Shown piece by piece: positions 21,889 to 34,315 of a stretch of DNA of 64,000 nucleotides (position 1 is the stretch's first letter; every line of letters starts with the position of its first letter). The stretch covers positions 468,770,008 through 468,834,007 of the forward strand of contig NC_081405.1 in assembly GCF_030272615.1 (NCBI RefSeq), given 5' to 3'. Source of the stretch: Cryptomeria japonica (Eukaryota > Streptophyta > Pinopsida > Cupressales > Cupressaceae). The notes below the pieces were generated by a model. The model did no database searches. It was not told the origin of the DNA and saw only the letters and a list, made by a program, of their open reading frames with translations. A program made the position numbers and the translations under genes.

Positions 21889-23160
21889 CACATGCAATAT
21901 CTAGTATACTACATAATTTCTCTCCCCCTTTGACAACAATAGAAAATGGTACTGATAGAACTTTTTGTTGGCTACTTCTCCTCCTTTGACCATTATTCTC
22001 TGCATTCTCTCAACCAACAACACTAGAGATAGAGAGCCTAGACACCAACTAACAACAATTGTATATACCAATTGTAGAAAAATGTGTCAGTGAATTTCAC
22101 TTACCTATTGTTCAGACTGCATCTTCTCCCCCTTTTGACATGTAGGAGGTTATTCTAATATTGATACCAATTTGATATCACTTGTATATTTATTTGATAC
22201 CAAATGTATGTTTTCCCCTTGTGCAGGTAACTCTCCCTCTTTGTCAACTCTCCATGTACACCAGCCTAGTGTTCCTTTCACTCGATGGTCCAATTGTGAT
22301 TTTAATTATGTACAAATTGAATAGACACTGAAGGAAATCACAAATAGGGACTTATGAGCACTTCCCAAAGTTTCAACCTTACCAATACAACAACATAGAT
22401 ACCTGATCTCCCTATATACAGCATGTCTGATACCAATCAAAAGATATGGCTATGAACTCCCCCTGAACCACAAAACTCAGATCTTCTTTTCTTGTTAGGT
22501 TCTCAACTAGAGCACCAATCTACACCTTGTACTAGTTGAGCTGAGTGTATAAGTGATCTACTGATGATCTTCTAGCTCCATGACATCCACCGTAGCTGAT
22601 GACATGATCTTACATGACCACAATGCCAAACCACATCACCATCATGTCAAATATCAGACTGGTTAACTCATACTGATGAATGCATATAATATCAACTTCC
22701 AGAACAACATGTTGGCATACAAGGGTTTTCTAATATAACCGGGGACATAATTTCATTTGTCCAAGCCATGGGAGCCACTACAAAGTTACCAGAACATATT
22801 GACTCATCTAACTTGCAGTTCCAGTTAACTTCCATACTGGTAATACACTATACAAGCTGGTTTACTATAATGGACCAATATCTCCACTGGGACATCTTAT
22901 CCATTCAACTACATCTTCCTAAATCAAATGCCTCTGCTACCAATTTTTCAATTTAACCATTCATGACACTTGCAGCAAAAAAGAATCTCACATATGTAGA
23001 TGTGTAGCCAAGGCAGAAAACCATTCATCTTCTCCCTTAAACTGGTAGCAACCTATCTTTACATTTATCCTTTTTAAATTTGGGGGTGAAAAATATGATC
23101 AATATGTAACTCCCCCCCCCCCCCCCCGAGTCTTGCATCTCCTTTAAGCCTTAGGAAATA
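21889..23160. other. Internal non-coding region of the gag-only element
   Basis: No pol-like sequence on either strand by eye. It includes a run of 16 C (23112-23127) and short chance ORFs. Recurrent words such as ACCAACTGGT and CCCCCTTTGACA suggest degenerate LTR- or PPT-like text. Confidence 0.5.
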
Positions 23161-25100
23161 TCACCTATGCATTGGATCCACAGTTCCTGTCCATGATTAT
23201 ATTCTCTTCCTTCTTCCTCCATACCTTCTTGGTCTCCCTCCTTTTCTTAGTTATAGTCTTGGGAGTAGCATTGACTTCTTTTTTCTGATTGGTTCTTTCT
23301 CCACAAACATTGTTGTAGTAGTAGACTATGCTCATGCCAGCCAAATGATTGGAGGATGTTCTATCAAACTGGTTTGATCTTCTTCTCCAAACCATGTAGT
23401 TGTAGCCAGCTACCAGTTTCAATAGACTTCTTGGTCTTGCAGAAACACTTCTCCTTTTGTTCCATCCCATTCTTTGATTCTCATATGCTCTATAACCATT
23501 TCCATATTGATCGTGATTGTTATACTAGTTTTCATATGACTGCAAGTTCTTCTTTCTACATTCATGACTTCTATGGACAAAACCATTACATCTTTGACAA
23601 ACTAAATTGTCATTCCTAGGAAAAACATTTTTTCTATTCCTAGACCTTATCTTGCATTCATCTTCCCTATGACCATAATCCTTGCATGAAAAATAGTAAC
23701 CTGAGAAGGAGGGATTACAACTTACAAATTTATTTTACCAAGCATGAGGTGATCTTACTAGCTTGGTTTCTCTATTTCTACTTCTTCGAGGGTTGTTCTT
23801 GGGAACAACATCTCTTTGTCTTCCACTAGCAGAAGGTCTTCTAGGTTGTCTTCTTATGTTCCCATTTATGATGAAACCTTCTTCTCTTAGCTTTCCTTTC
23901 CCATTAGGATCAACATTATTCCTTCTTACAACACCGTTCTTCATCTTAATGTCTTCATTGGTTGTAGTTAGGTCAACCTTCTTCCTTGGAGCATTTCTGA
24001 CTGTGAAGGTCTGACCTCTCAAATCTCCACTTGAGGAGACAAACTGAATATCTCTATTGGAGACATCCTTGCTTATGGATCACTTACCAGCATCACATCC
24101 AATTACTTTGGTATCCTTGGAGTGTTTTTGTTTATTCAACATTTTGTCCAAGGCTTCAGAGGTGCTATCAAACCGGATCCTCACCTCGAGCTCATCTTGT
24201 CACTTCTCAAGCTTTTTTTCTAAGATTCTCCATTTCATCTTTTAGCTACTGATCCTCTTTGTCCTTCGCTTCAAGCTCTGATTCTAAATATTTGCACCTA
24301 CACTTCTTGATATGCAAATCTAATTTCAATTCTACACTCACCCTTTTTGCATCATCCACTCGTACTTTCAGATTAGCAATGGTTGACTCTAATTCTTGAA
24401 GACTTTTGAACAACTAGTCTTGTTCCACAATAGAAGCATTCTTGAACATATTATATTCTTTTCTTATTCTGCTAAGTTCCTTTGAGTGCACTTACAAGTT
24501 CTCCTTCAAGATCAACCTCGGCTTCATCTTCTTCTTCGTCACTGCCAAAAAAATATCCTAGGTAGGATTGATTTGTGTTATCTCTTCTTGGTGTGTGCAT
24601 CTCACTTTGTCTCTTGGGCCATGAAGAGATGAGTTTCCTACTCATCATTGTTGCAGCTGCTAATCGAACTAGATTTATCATCTACACGTGTTTATTTTAT
24701 TGATCTTCTTGCTTTTACAAACTAGTTTTTCAGTGCTAGGTTCATTACCATAGAGCTTCTTTGATCTATCCCATAGGATTTTTGCTAATTTTCATCTATC
24801 CACCTATGAAAAAACATTACCAAAAATCCCACTGAGTATAGCTTTCATGGTATCAACATTTCACATAGATCTTATTTCATCCTCAAGACCAGTGGGAGGA
24901 CTATCAGTACAAGAATATCTATTTACAGCCAACATCCATACATCATACCCTAAAGAGGATAGGTAGACTTCCATCCTACAAATCAAAATGGAAAAGTTTG
25001 ACACATTAAACACCAGAGTAGGGATTGACACAAAATTGGCCATTGTGTTCATAAACCAGAATCTACCTAAGCTGGAGAAATTATCTAACCAAGAACCAAG
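23160..25100 (-). pseudogene. Copia gag (decayed) of the gag-only element
   Basis: Capsid/nucleocapsid protein. The N-terminal part (about 25055-24740) reads FSILICRMEVYLSSLGYDVW, PPTGLEDEI, MKAILSGIFG and KLAKILWDRSKKLYG, the usual copia gag order. A conserved acidic stretch follows (GSDEEEDEAEVDLEGELV, about 24560-24490). A basic region follows (about 24022-23735, RRQPRRPSASGRQR). Two zinc knuckles follow: CKDYGHREDEC (about 23680-23650, first Cys lost) and CQRCNGFVHRSHEC (about 23600-23560). A basic tail ends at 23165. There are several stops and at least two frame changes. No protease DSG motif follows. The start is uncertain; the first credible Met lies near 25055. Confidence 0.7.
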
Positions 25101-25114
25101 GCTCTGATACCAAT
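25101..25114 (-). other. Primer-binding site (initiator tRNA-Met)
   Basis: The minus strand reads AATTGGTATCAGAGC directly after the 5' LTR, matching the TGGTATCAGAGC complement of the initiator tRNA-Met 3' end used by plant copia elements. Confidence 0.85.
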
Positions 25115-27756
25115 TGTAGAACACAAGATTCCACTGAGAGGGGGGGTGAATCAGTGGTTTCCAATATTTAACCCTTTTAATCCTAAAAGTGTGTACCAGT
25201 TAGTAGATCTAACACAAGGTTAATATACCAATGAGATATGGAGAAGACCAAAAGGCAATCACACACAAAATGAACATCACATAATACCAAATATATGAGG
25301 AAAATCCAACATGGGAAAAACTTTGATGAGAAATGCTACTGGAGTCTACTGCTCCAATCCAACCTCACAATAAACATTGAATACAAAGTTTAGGGCACCA
25401 ACCCCTTATTTTAGGGCACCAACCCAAGGAGAACCAACCCCTGATTTAGGGTACCAACCCAAGTAGAACCAACCCCTAATTGTTTATGGGCACCAACCCA
25501 AAGGAGCACCAACCCCTACACCAAGCACCAACTTAGTGATCAGAATGATTACAAATAATACAATAATTATTACCCGATTACAAATGAATTATGTAACCTC
25601 TCACAATCCAATCACTCTACCAGTTCAACTCTTCTCAAATGGTCTTCCTCTGCTTTGTTCTTTGTCGATTCTTTGTTCACATTGATCCTACTCTCCTTCA
25701 CTCTCTGCTACAATCTTACCTATTGAGTCCTCTTTCTATTTCTCTACCTCTTCTTTTTTGGTTCACTTTTCTCTAATATCTACTAGTTCTCTACTCACAC
25801 TAACCCACTGCAACTTGTCACTACTGGTTCACTTGACTGTTACACTCTTTGCAGCTTACCGGTCACTCTAACCTTACCAATTAAACCCCTCTTAAGCCCT
25901 CTTGTTGGTTACATCTCCACACACTCTCAGTCATTTATGATCTTCCACAAATTTCACTTGGATTGAACCATTGATACACTCTTCTTCTCCTCTATCTGGC
26001 CTATAACATCAATCCTCTATGATCTCTGATCTGCACATTTATGCTCAATATTTCCTACCAAAATAGAGAATCAAATCTTGGTTCACAAGGGATTGCTTCC
26101 CCTGACCATGGACAATATCAAATCATATATGATTTACATGGGGATTGACAACCTGCATGCAATCAGAATTCATTGCCAATCTTGTTGCTTCCAATACACA
26201 TTTGCTATATTTAGCAAACATGGTCTATTCATCAACCATTTGGTCAATCACCATGAATGTTCTCATAGTTTTATTTTTCTACTCAGATTTGCACTTACAT
26301 ACACTTCATTGATCATGATGTCAAGGAATTAGATCTTTGTCCTTTGTTTTATCTTGAGTCACATACTTCTATTCTCCACTCATGATTTATGCAATCAACA
26401 TTAATGTTGACCAATCACCAACTACCACAATGATGCACCATTTACCCTCCATTGCATGTACACCACCTGTGTCTTACATCTCATCATCATCGACATCCAC
26501 TTCATTTGATCATGTCCATTCAAGCTTAGTCACTGACTGAACACACAACCAGTGTTCCCTCTATACTACTGACCTGCCTTACCTTACTGGTATACACAGA
26601 ACAGATAATCTTCAAAAAATGCAATCCTGTTCTTCCAGTGGGATCACATCAGCTCTGTCATAAAATATGTTAATCCACAATAGATATTCAAAGCGAGTCA
26701 CCATGCATATCTTCATCTGATGAGAGATTTCCACTTTTCCTCTTTGCTCGCTTGTTAGTTGACATGCTTACCGGTTGACTGCACTCCTAACTGCATACAG
26801 GTAAGACCCATAGGATCACTATGTCAACAATCTTCAACTGTGTCCAACCATGGTAGCATTAATCTCCATTTGATCTTCTAGCATACTGGTAGATATGTTT
26901 ATCATTTGATAGTTCATCTGCTTGCACATCAGTGACACAAATCTCTATCTGCCTTCTGGTTGACATCAACATCCTAGAGTAGGTCCATGTCTGCAGATGC
27001 AAAATATTTCCTTCTCCTTCATCACCTCATACCTCATCTCAACCGGTTTGCCAAAGTGGCAAACTCACCACAACTGATTCTTCCTCTTTTGTCTTAGTAG
27101 CTCATCATGCATTCACTTGTTGAACCAATGCATATCTCTGATTTCATGCACCTAAGGCATCCCCATGTTACACTATGGTCTTTTGGTATAAGCCTTCAAT
27201 CACTTGACTTCAACTTCTCTGACTGTCTTATCTCAGAGGTTTATGATGCATTCCATGTATTTTGTGAGATAAGCTCAGTATGACCACTTACTGGTGGTAG
27301 TAGATGGATCAATGCACTAAACATGACTTTACTGACATTGAGCAGACATATTTTCAATCAGGCACACAACCCGGTAGACATTCCCTTTGTCTAGCTTACT
27401 AACTTGCAACAACCCAAACTCTATTAGTCATATCATCTTCATCGAATGGGATTCTTGTTGTATGACATCCAACTACATACTGGTTGCTTGCACTTTGTCC
27501 ATTTTCTCAGGCTTGCTTTCTTACCGATCACATGCTTGTGGATTGGCAACCATACACTGCCAACACATCACTCACCGGTTAGCATTGCCATAATGGAAAT
27601 CATCTCCAATGCCTATTCATCAATTGACATCCCAATTTATGTATCCAACACTAACTTTTGTACCAATGACTCCAATGACCACAATTCTGGTTGACGTCCT
27701 CTTATTACCGGTGACAAGTTATACTGGTTGACATCAATGAAAACACAATGCCAACA
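25115..27756 (-). repeat. 5' LTR of the gag-only copia element
   Basis: Partner of the LTR at 19267-21862, with the same TGTAGAACAC start and GCCAACA end, 2.64 kb. It carries the GAGAGGGGGGGTGAATC box about 25 bp from the end that borders the primer site. Confidence 0.85.
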
Positions 27757-27905
27757 TCTGTTTTGTATATATAGTTTCAAAAATGTGTACCGTGCATAAG
27801 ACTTATAAAAATTATACATCTAGTTTTGGGCATGAAGCATCTTGTTGAAGACTTTGTTTTGTTTGGTTTCGAGAATGAACACCCATATAAGACATGCAAA
27901 ATATA
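27757..27905 (+). repeat. Degenerate ~50 bp tandem repeat, right part
   Basis: Continues the repeat of 19041-19266 with TAGTTTTGGGCATGAAGCATC, then ACTTTGTTTTGTTTGGTTTCGAG. The split by the gag-only element is consistent with the target duplication. Confidence 0.6.
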
Positions 27906-28920
27906 GTACATAAATACAATACAAAGAGGGCGATATTGTATGCCCCCCCTTAAGATGTCAACATAGTCCTACGTTGATGTCTTAAAGAAGCTATAAATAA
28001 GGATACACACCTTCAACACCAAGGAGATTATCTTTTTAGGAAATAATTTTCATAAATCTAGGCTAAAGAATCATTACTCTTATAAGCAAGGAGGAGATAG
28101 TTGAAAAAGAGATATCTTGCAACAAGTGTAAAGTGAATCCTTTGGAGGAGAGAGATATTTTCTCAAAGACATCTACCTCCAAAATGAAATATTTGAACAA
28201 AAGACATCATCGACCAAAAGAGAGGAAATAGAACAAGAATGTATACCTCCCCCTATTTCTAAGTGAAAGGGATTCTTGATGAAGGATGACACACTTTTGA
28301 CCTATAACAAAGGGTTTGTTTATAATAGATGTACATGGACAAGTGAAGAAGAGGTTGTAGATAAGGATATGTACCTCTTTCATAATTGAGAATCCTTGAG
28401 AAAACAAACAACTTCATGGAAGGAGTGACATTGTATCATAAGCAAATGACACTCAACAAAGGAAAAAGTGGATCCTTAAAAAGGAGAAGAGAAACAAATG
28501 CCCCCCCAAGAATAGGGACATAGAGAAGGTTTACAAAACCTCCAAGGAGATATGTATTCATAAGAGATGTACCATTTCAAGCAAGGAATAGGTCCTACCC
28601 AAGGAACACACATGTACTTGCATGAAGGATAATTCTATGCAAGAAAGGACATCATGTTATGAAAAATACAACTCATATAGGAAAAATTGAATCCTTATAA
28701 AGAGGAAAGAGAGATAATTATTATTGCTCCCTAATCATAGAGACAAGAATAAATAGACTATTATGTTGCTCACTAAGTATGATTACACCTAAAATTGTAC
28801 CACCATGAATGAAAATGAGCCCCCAATAGGTAAGTTAATAATGTCATATAATGCAGAGCAACATAATAGGAACTTGAATGTTATTTGAAATGATCATAAG
28901 AAATACGCCATTCATTTTTA
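27906..28920. other. Gene-free stretch, 3' side of the layer 0 element
   Basis: No supported ORF. It has two C7 runs (about 27944-27950 and 28501-28507), which on the minus strand are G-rich tracts like PPTs. The text contains repeated GGAGAGAGATAT or AAGGAGGAGATAG words. It may be the degraded downstream part of the gypsy-like element whose gag lies above 28930. Confidence 0.35.
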
Positions 28921-28929
28921 CCTCTTATT

Positions 28930-30392
28930 TTTATGATACCTAAATCAATATATTCTTGTATTTTAATTTTCAAATATGGACATTCATTAGTTGAATGAAC
29001 ATGGATTCTATGATACTTGCAAAAAGTAGAATTTTCAAGATGTTGTCTATGTTTCCTTCATTGTTTAGGCCGAAGAAGAGAAATTAAGTTGGTGTGGAGA
29101 AGATCAAACAAAACATTATCTTGTTGTAATGCCATATTGGAATGAGAAGACATGGATTCACTAGACAATGGAGGAGGGGATGTTGATAAAGGAAGAGGTT
29201 GGAAACCTAGCTATTCATTAGAAAAGTGTGATTTCTCATGACTTTAAAGACTTTTGTGTGCACATCCTAAAACTTGTCCATTGTATCCATGTGTAGGATC
29301 TACAAAGGGTTTTCTCTTAGGTAGAATTTGGATTGAAGTTTAAAGAGGGCCAATCAATATTTAGACATGTGTTATAGTAAAAATTTTGAGTATCAAATTC
29401 AGGCATCTTATATTTTCTACAAAAAGAGGGTGTGAAATATAATGACCCCAATCATCCTCCAAGAGGTCTTCTTTAGGAGAATATTTAGTAGGATATGGTG
29501 CTTTTGTTTGAATTTGAGAGAGGATTGTAGGAACTTAAAAAGTATATTGTTCTTCAATTTGTATGTTCTTGTTAGCATCTAAAGTAAACGCTTCACTATT
29601 ATATGTGTAAGGCACCATATGATAATTAGGTTGATGGTTCACTCCATCCTTAACAACAATTTTGTATTTTTGGTGAGGTTGAAAGACATCCTAATGAAGG
29701 TGGACAACTAAATCTTAGTCTTCTTAACAACATGAATAAAATTGATTTGATATTGGTTAGATTCTTCATATTGAGGAGAGAGAGCATTGGAAACATTATA
29801 ATCATGAGAAATGGTATTATCCTCTTTCTTTAAATTATCTTCATGACAAACCTTAGGAAAGGGAAAATCATATCTCATTGATGCTTCATCTCTAGGGGGA
29901 AGGTTATTGAAATTAATAGAAGGTGAGGTGTTATTAAGGGAATTGTCAATCATATCCCTCTTTAGCCATAATATCATCTTCTTTAACCAAGATACTCTCA
30001 TGGGGGAGGGAAATATTAAGAGAATAATCAACAACATTCTCTAATGGTTCATCCTGAAGAGGGAGATTATTGAAAGAAGTGTCAAAAATATCTTCTTGCA
30101 TCAATATGTCCTCTTTAGGGAGAGAAAATTTGGGAGAGGAATCATTGAAAGGTTCATAAAGGGGATTTTAATATATCTTAAATCCTTGTATCTTAAGAGC
30201 ATCCTCTTGCACCAAATAATCCTTATGGAGGAGGCACATTTTAGGAGAAGGATGAACATCATTCTCCAAAACTTCATCCCTAGGAGGGAGATATTTGGAA
30301 GAAGTGTTCATATTCTCTTCTTGCACCAATGTTCCCTCATTAGTGTGACCAATTTTGGGAGAGGGTAAAACATATCTATAAATGAAAGGTAG
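28930..30392 (-). pseudogene. Gypsy-like gag and acidic repeat ORF (layer 0)
   Basis: The minus-strand coding remnant starts at the copia junction (30392). Its first part is an acidic protein with recurring modules: LPPRDE (about 30290), LPLQDE (about 30055) and LPPRDE (about 29895), with LVQEDAL or LMQEDIF and SPKFSLPKED blocks between them. The lower part (about 29060-28930) has FCKYHRIHVHSTNECPYLK then IQEYIDLGI, the Cys/His block found near the end of gypsy gag proteins. The reading continues on the far side of the inserted copia: minus-strand codons just above 62524 give DVPFDAYDDN. Stops and frameshifts are frequent. Function is inferred only from the gag-like block. Confidence 0.5.
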
Positions 30393-31446
30393 TGTTAGGT
30401 CCTAGAGACAACTGAGAGGGGGGGGGGGTGAATCGGTTGTCAACTAAATTCAAATAAAAAACAACTTAACCAACTTAATGCTTAATATCGGTAAACCAGT
30501 TAAGTATGCCAGTAGATAGGTTTAATTTCTATATCGGTAACTATTAGTACATGAAATGTAAACACAAAGTCATCCACAACACATAACACCAATATTTGTA
30601 CATGGAAACCCTGTAAGGGGAAAAACCATGGTGGGAAACCTTACCCACAATCAAATGATACTACTACAGATAGTAAGTGTACATAAATGGGGTTTGCACA
30701 TGCAGAAAGGCCAAGCACCTAGAGCTCACTGCTCAAACACAAAATGAGAGTCGCACTAACTACAATTGGATGGTTAAATCCAATAAGAATGTACTGCTCA
30801 AAATAGCATCTTCATATGTTGGATTCATACCAGTGTAATGCTGATATGCTTTCACAAAAACCTAGCTTCAACTTCAAATGATGTCTATGTGTATTGCTCT
30901 ACTTAATCTTGCATATACCTTCACACAATTCTTTTTCGCATTACACATTTGATCTTACAAATAAGATCTTACATTTATACCATAACCTAAGACCAATTTT
31001 AGTAGGTCGGCTCTACAAGATATTACAATAAAAACATTTTACAAACAATATAATATCCGATGCAATAACTGATTGAAAATGTCAGCTTAATGCATTTACA
31101 ACAATAATTAATCATCTCCATAGCATGCCATCTTGATCTGGAAAAGATAACCTGTCGGTGTAACCCTGGATAACCCTAGACCTATTTGCCGGTAAAAGAA
31201 ATATGCAAATATGAATATACCAATGATTAATTCATTAAGATAAGATGTCCATATGATGTCTTCGATATTACAAAGTGTCTTCCATATCATTCCAAGTGTC
31301 GATGATCATTATATCCTACCGGTGAACCATATACCAGTAACTGTGCAATAGTTACTTGCTTGCCGGTGAATGCTGCTGGATCTCCAAAGTGCTAGTGTTT
31401 TAGTAGGTGTTGACATCAATGACAAAACCATACCAAAATACCAATA
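30393..31446 (-). repeat. 3' LTR of copia 1
   Basis: Starts TGTTAGGTCC and ends ACCAATA. The GAGAGGGGGGGGGGGTGAATC-like box is about 25 bp inside, here with a longer G run. A minus-strand TATAAATG at 30972-30979 is a candidate promoter. Confidence 0.85.
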
Positions 31447-31472
31447 ATCTCCCCCTTTGGCATTGATGGCAA
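31410..31472 (-). promoter_or_regulatory. Polypurine tract of copia 1 in an inverted repeat
   Basis: PPT AAAGGGGGAGAT (minus strand, 31447-31458) next to the LTR, bracketed by TTGACATCAATG (31410-31421) and CATTGATGGCAA (31461-31472), 11 of 12 paired. Confidence 0.7.
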
Positions 31473-31843
31473 CACAATATGGAAAAAACCATCAAAGTGC
31501 CAAAACAGAAATGCCAAATACCAAAAACCAACAATCTCCAAAAAAGATCATAACTAGAAATCAAAATACATATAGAGAGTAATAAACTCTCCTAAACAAC
31601 AATCTCTCCCCCTAGGAGCAACATGTGTTTTCCTTGTGTTTTTTTATCAAAGTTTTTGTGAGTTTTTCCATACCAATCTCTCCCCCTTTGACATCAAATG
31701 CCAAAGTTAAAACAAAACCAAGTTCATATACAAAATACCAATCAATATACCAACTACTCCCCCTTAGAAGTAGCTTCCTCATCAAAGACTAGAATAAAAG
31801 ACTTGTCTATTAATTCTGTCAGTTGATGACAATTATCAACTTC
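31473..31843. other. Copia 1 3' untranslated region
   Basis: Between the RNase H stop (31844) and the PPT. It contains repeated CTCTCCCCC(TT) words, which on the minus strand are purine-rich and PPT-like. No ORF. Confidence 0.5.
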
Positions 31844-32841
31844 CTAAGTCTCCACTGGTGGTATTATGACTCCAAGCTGATCTCTAAGATATTCAAAAGT
31901 CTCCTTAGGCAAAGGTTTTGTAAAAATATCTACAAGTTGTTCTTTAGTATTCATATAAACCAGTTTTATCTCCTTTTCTTCAACTTTTTCCCTTAGAAAA
32001 TTCAGTTTGATAGAAACATGTTTTGTTTTAGAATGTAGTACTGGATTCTTCGATATATCAATTGTTGTAGTGTTATCACAATAGATAGTAATAGGTTCCT
32101 TGCATTTTATCTTTATGTCTTTCAACATTTGCTTAAGCCATAGTACCTATGTACAGTTAGTTGCTGCTGCAACATATTTAGATTGTATTGTTGATAAAGA
32201 TGTACAACTTTATTTCTTACTCAACCAAGAAACTAATCTATTTTTAAGAAAGAATGCTCCGTCAGAGGTGCTTTTCCTATCATCCACATCTCCTGCCCAA
32301 TTTGCATTTGTGTATGCACATAGATCAAAATTTTTATCTCTAGGATACCATAATCCAAGATTTATAGTGCCTTGTAAGTATCGAAAAATCCTTTTTACTA
32401 CCGATTCATGATTTTCTCTAGGATTACTTTGAAATCTTGAAACAATACATACTGCATTCATAATATCAAGTCTGGTTTGTGTCAAATACAGTAAACCTCC
32501 TATCATAGATTTGTATCTAGATGGATCAATAGGTGTAGATTCATCCCTTTGAGATAATTTGTCATTTGTAGTCATAGGTGTGCTTACCGGTTTAGAGGTC
32601 TCCATCCCAAATTTCTTTAGTAACTCTTTTAAGTATTTGGATTGACTCAAGAATATACCCTTATCAATCTATGAAATCTGCAATCCTAAAAATAATTTTA
32701 TTTCTCCAATCATAGACATTTAAAATTCTTGTTGTATTTTAATAGAAATTTCTGTACATAATCCATCTTCTCCTCCAGAGATTATATCATCAACGAATAC
32801 TTCTATATTCAAGATGTCATGATTAGTTATTTTATAATATA
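31844..32841 (-). pseudogene. Copia 1 RT C-terminal part and RNase H
   Basis: Downstream half of the polymerase. From 32841 the frame reads YYKITNHDILN, then FVDDIISGG, the copia FVDD active-site box (about 32790). After it come SKYLKELLKKFGME, PVSTPMTTND, MIGGLLYLTQTRLDI and RFQSNPRENHE. RNase H follows with CAYTNANWAGDVDDRKSTS, where the first catalytic Asp (usually YTDADW) is Asn. It goes on with WLSKK-stop-SCTSLST (TAG for Gln), YCDNTTTIDIS, HSKTKHVSIK and the terminal VDIFTKPLPKETFEYLRDQLG. It ends at 31844. At least one frame change occurs between 32790 and 32650. Confidence 0.85.
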
Positions 32842-32846
32842 AATTG

Positions 32847-34002
32847 TGTAATACCCTAAAATTGGTCATCTAAACCATGGGCCCCTAATCTCGACAACAT
32901 CACCAAGGTCCTAACCAAAGGCAATTAAATCAATCTTGAGCACATTATTAATTCTTCAAATCATCAAATATCACATGGCAAATCAACTACTCAATATTAA
33001 TTAAATATTTTTTTAATTAATCAAATCATTTCCAATAATATCCTTTTGATCAATTATCCCATTTTAATTTATTAAATATCCTTGCATATTTAATTAATTA
33101 ATAAATTTGCCATTCAATCATGCAAAAAGGATTAATTTATTACAAAAGATGAATTAATTTATTACAAAGAGTTGATTTGAAAATAAAACAAAAATAATTG
33201 AATTGAGAGAGGAATCAAACTTGAGATATTATTTCTTTTTCTAAATTTAGAACTTGAAATCAGAAAAGCAATTTAATTGAATTATTAAATTATTCTCTAA
33301 AATTGGAACTCAAAGCTTTTCAGAAAAAGAAGTTCAGTTGCATTGAAAAGACCTTTTTCTTGAATAAATCAAATTCATGCATGGAATTATCTATTTTTAT
33401 CCTATATGCATGGAATTAATTTATTATTATTTTCCAATGCAACTTGGACTTCTAATTTGAATGCATTTCAATCAAATTATAATTGGAATCTATCTCAAGG
33501 TTAACTGAACATGATTTCTCAATTATTTTCAATTAATCCTAAATTGAGCTTTTTCTCTTGTGATTCTCTATAAATTCAGTCTTTAGCTCTCATTCCAATT
33601 TACCCCAGAGATTTTTGAGAACATGCTTGGAGATTATTATCACACTAATTTCGCTCTGGAGTCATTGAAGATTATTGTGCTTTTTAGATTATTTGCATCC
33701 ATTTTACATCCATTATTGCTTGCATCCATTGTTGCTTGAATTGATTATTTGCTTGAATTATTCATTCATCTTGCATCCATATAGTTAATATCATATAGAT
33801 TAAATCATTCGTCTTGGTGTAGTCTAGTCACTGGTATTGCTTATAAAAATCTGAGAGCAATCTTATACTCGCATCTTTTAGAAGGCAATTGGTTGTTTTG
33901 CTATGGTTTATTACTTATTGATTATTGATTACTAACCATGCATATAATGACTTAATTGAAGTGTTGTTCTTGCAGCTACAGGTTCACTTTTTCACACACA
34001 CA
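32847..34002 (+). repeat. 5' LTR of the gypsy element
   Basis: TGTAATACCC to TCACACACACA, 1156 bp, very AT-rich. The end is fixed by the 3' junction, where the same (CA)5 end precedes the AATTG duplication. By eye about 2% different from the copy at 56859-57995. Confidence 0.8.
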
Positions 34003-34030
34003 TCTCTAGCACCCACCATTGGGCCTGAAG
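34003..34030 (+). other. Probable primer-binding region of the gypsy element
   Basis: TCTCTAGCACCCACC follows the LTR. The copy at 57996 reads TCTCTTGCGCCCACCATGGGG, a TGGCGCC-like PBS. Here the CpG positions have decayed. The tRNA is not assigned. Confidence 0.5.
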
Positions 34031-34119
34031 ACTACATTTGTTTTGGCTTCCAAGACTGACCACTTTTTTTTGTTATTTTCCAGATTTCAGATTTTTCAGT
34101 TTTTTTTTCATTCGTACAT

Positions 34120-34315
34120 CTCATACGATAATTTTTACATGCTGAAACGACAAACTGCAGGTGTCGCATGAATTGCAAATATCCTATCATACGAGCAGAT
34201 CCTCTGTCATACGAGCAGAAATCCTTTGTCGTACGAGTAGACATCATCAGCAATCTTCTTTCGTATGATACTGCATCCTGTCTCATACAAGTCAAGTGTC
34301 TGTCATACGATTCTG
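34120..34315 (+). repeat. CRTACGAG motif cluster in the gypsy leader
   Basis: Motifs CATACGAG, CATACGAG, CGTACGAG, CGTATGAT, CATACAAG and CATACGAT start at 34188, 34208, 34230, 34262, 34284 and 34304, mostly 20-22 bp apart and often preceded by TGT. CGTACG is self-complementary. The same motif recurs at 35560-35860 and, near the other end of the element, at 55260-55520. Confidence 0.75.

Larger units (their letters stand above)
19267..27756 (-). mobile_element. Gag-only copia-type LTR retrotransposon
   Basis: A complete minus-strand element of 8.5 kb with two long LTRs (19267-21862 and 25115-27756), an initiator-Met primer site, a gag remnant and a polypurine tract. Flanking 5 bp are TTTGT (left) and TCTGT (right), a target duplication differing by one C/T change. 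The 3.25 kb internal region holds gag but no protease, integrase or RT, which fits the terminal-repeat-with-gag (TR-GAG) class that depends on other copia elements. By eye the LTRs differ by about 8-9% over the first 200 bp, so it is old. It sits inside the tandem repeat of 19041-19266 and 27757-27905. Confidence 0.8.

Noticed and set aside
23112-23127. Run of 16 C as a functional G-quadruplex or PPT
   Set aside because: An isolated homopolymer in a decayed interior with no LTR next to it; slippage or sequencing length error is as likely.
25101-25114. tRNA gene fragments at GCTCTGATACCA sites (25101, 52244, 61453)
   Set aside because: Only the 3' complement is present, each next to an LTR; these are primer-binding sites.
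30096-30368. Plus-strand 90-codon ORF
   Set aside because: It is the shadow of the minus-strand acidic repeat ORF, which has better composition and a matching continuation beyond the copia.
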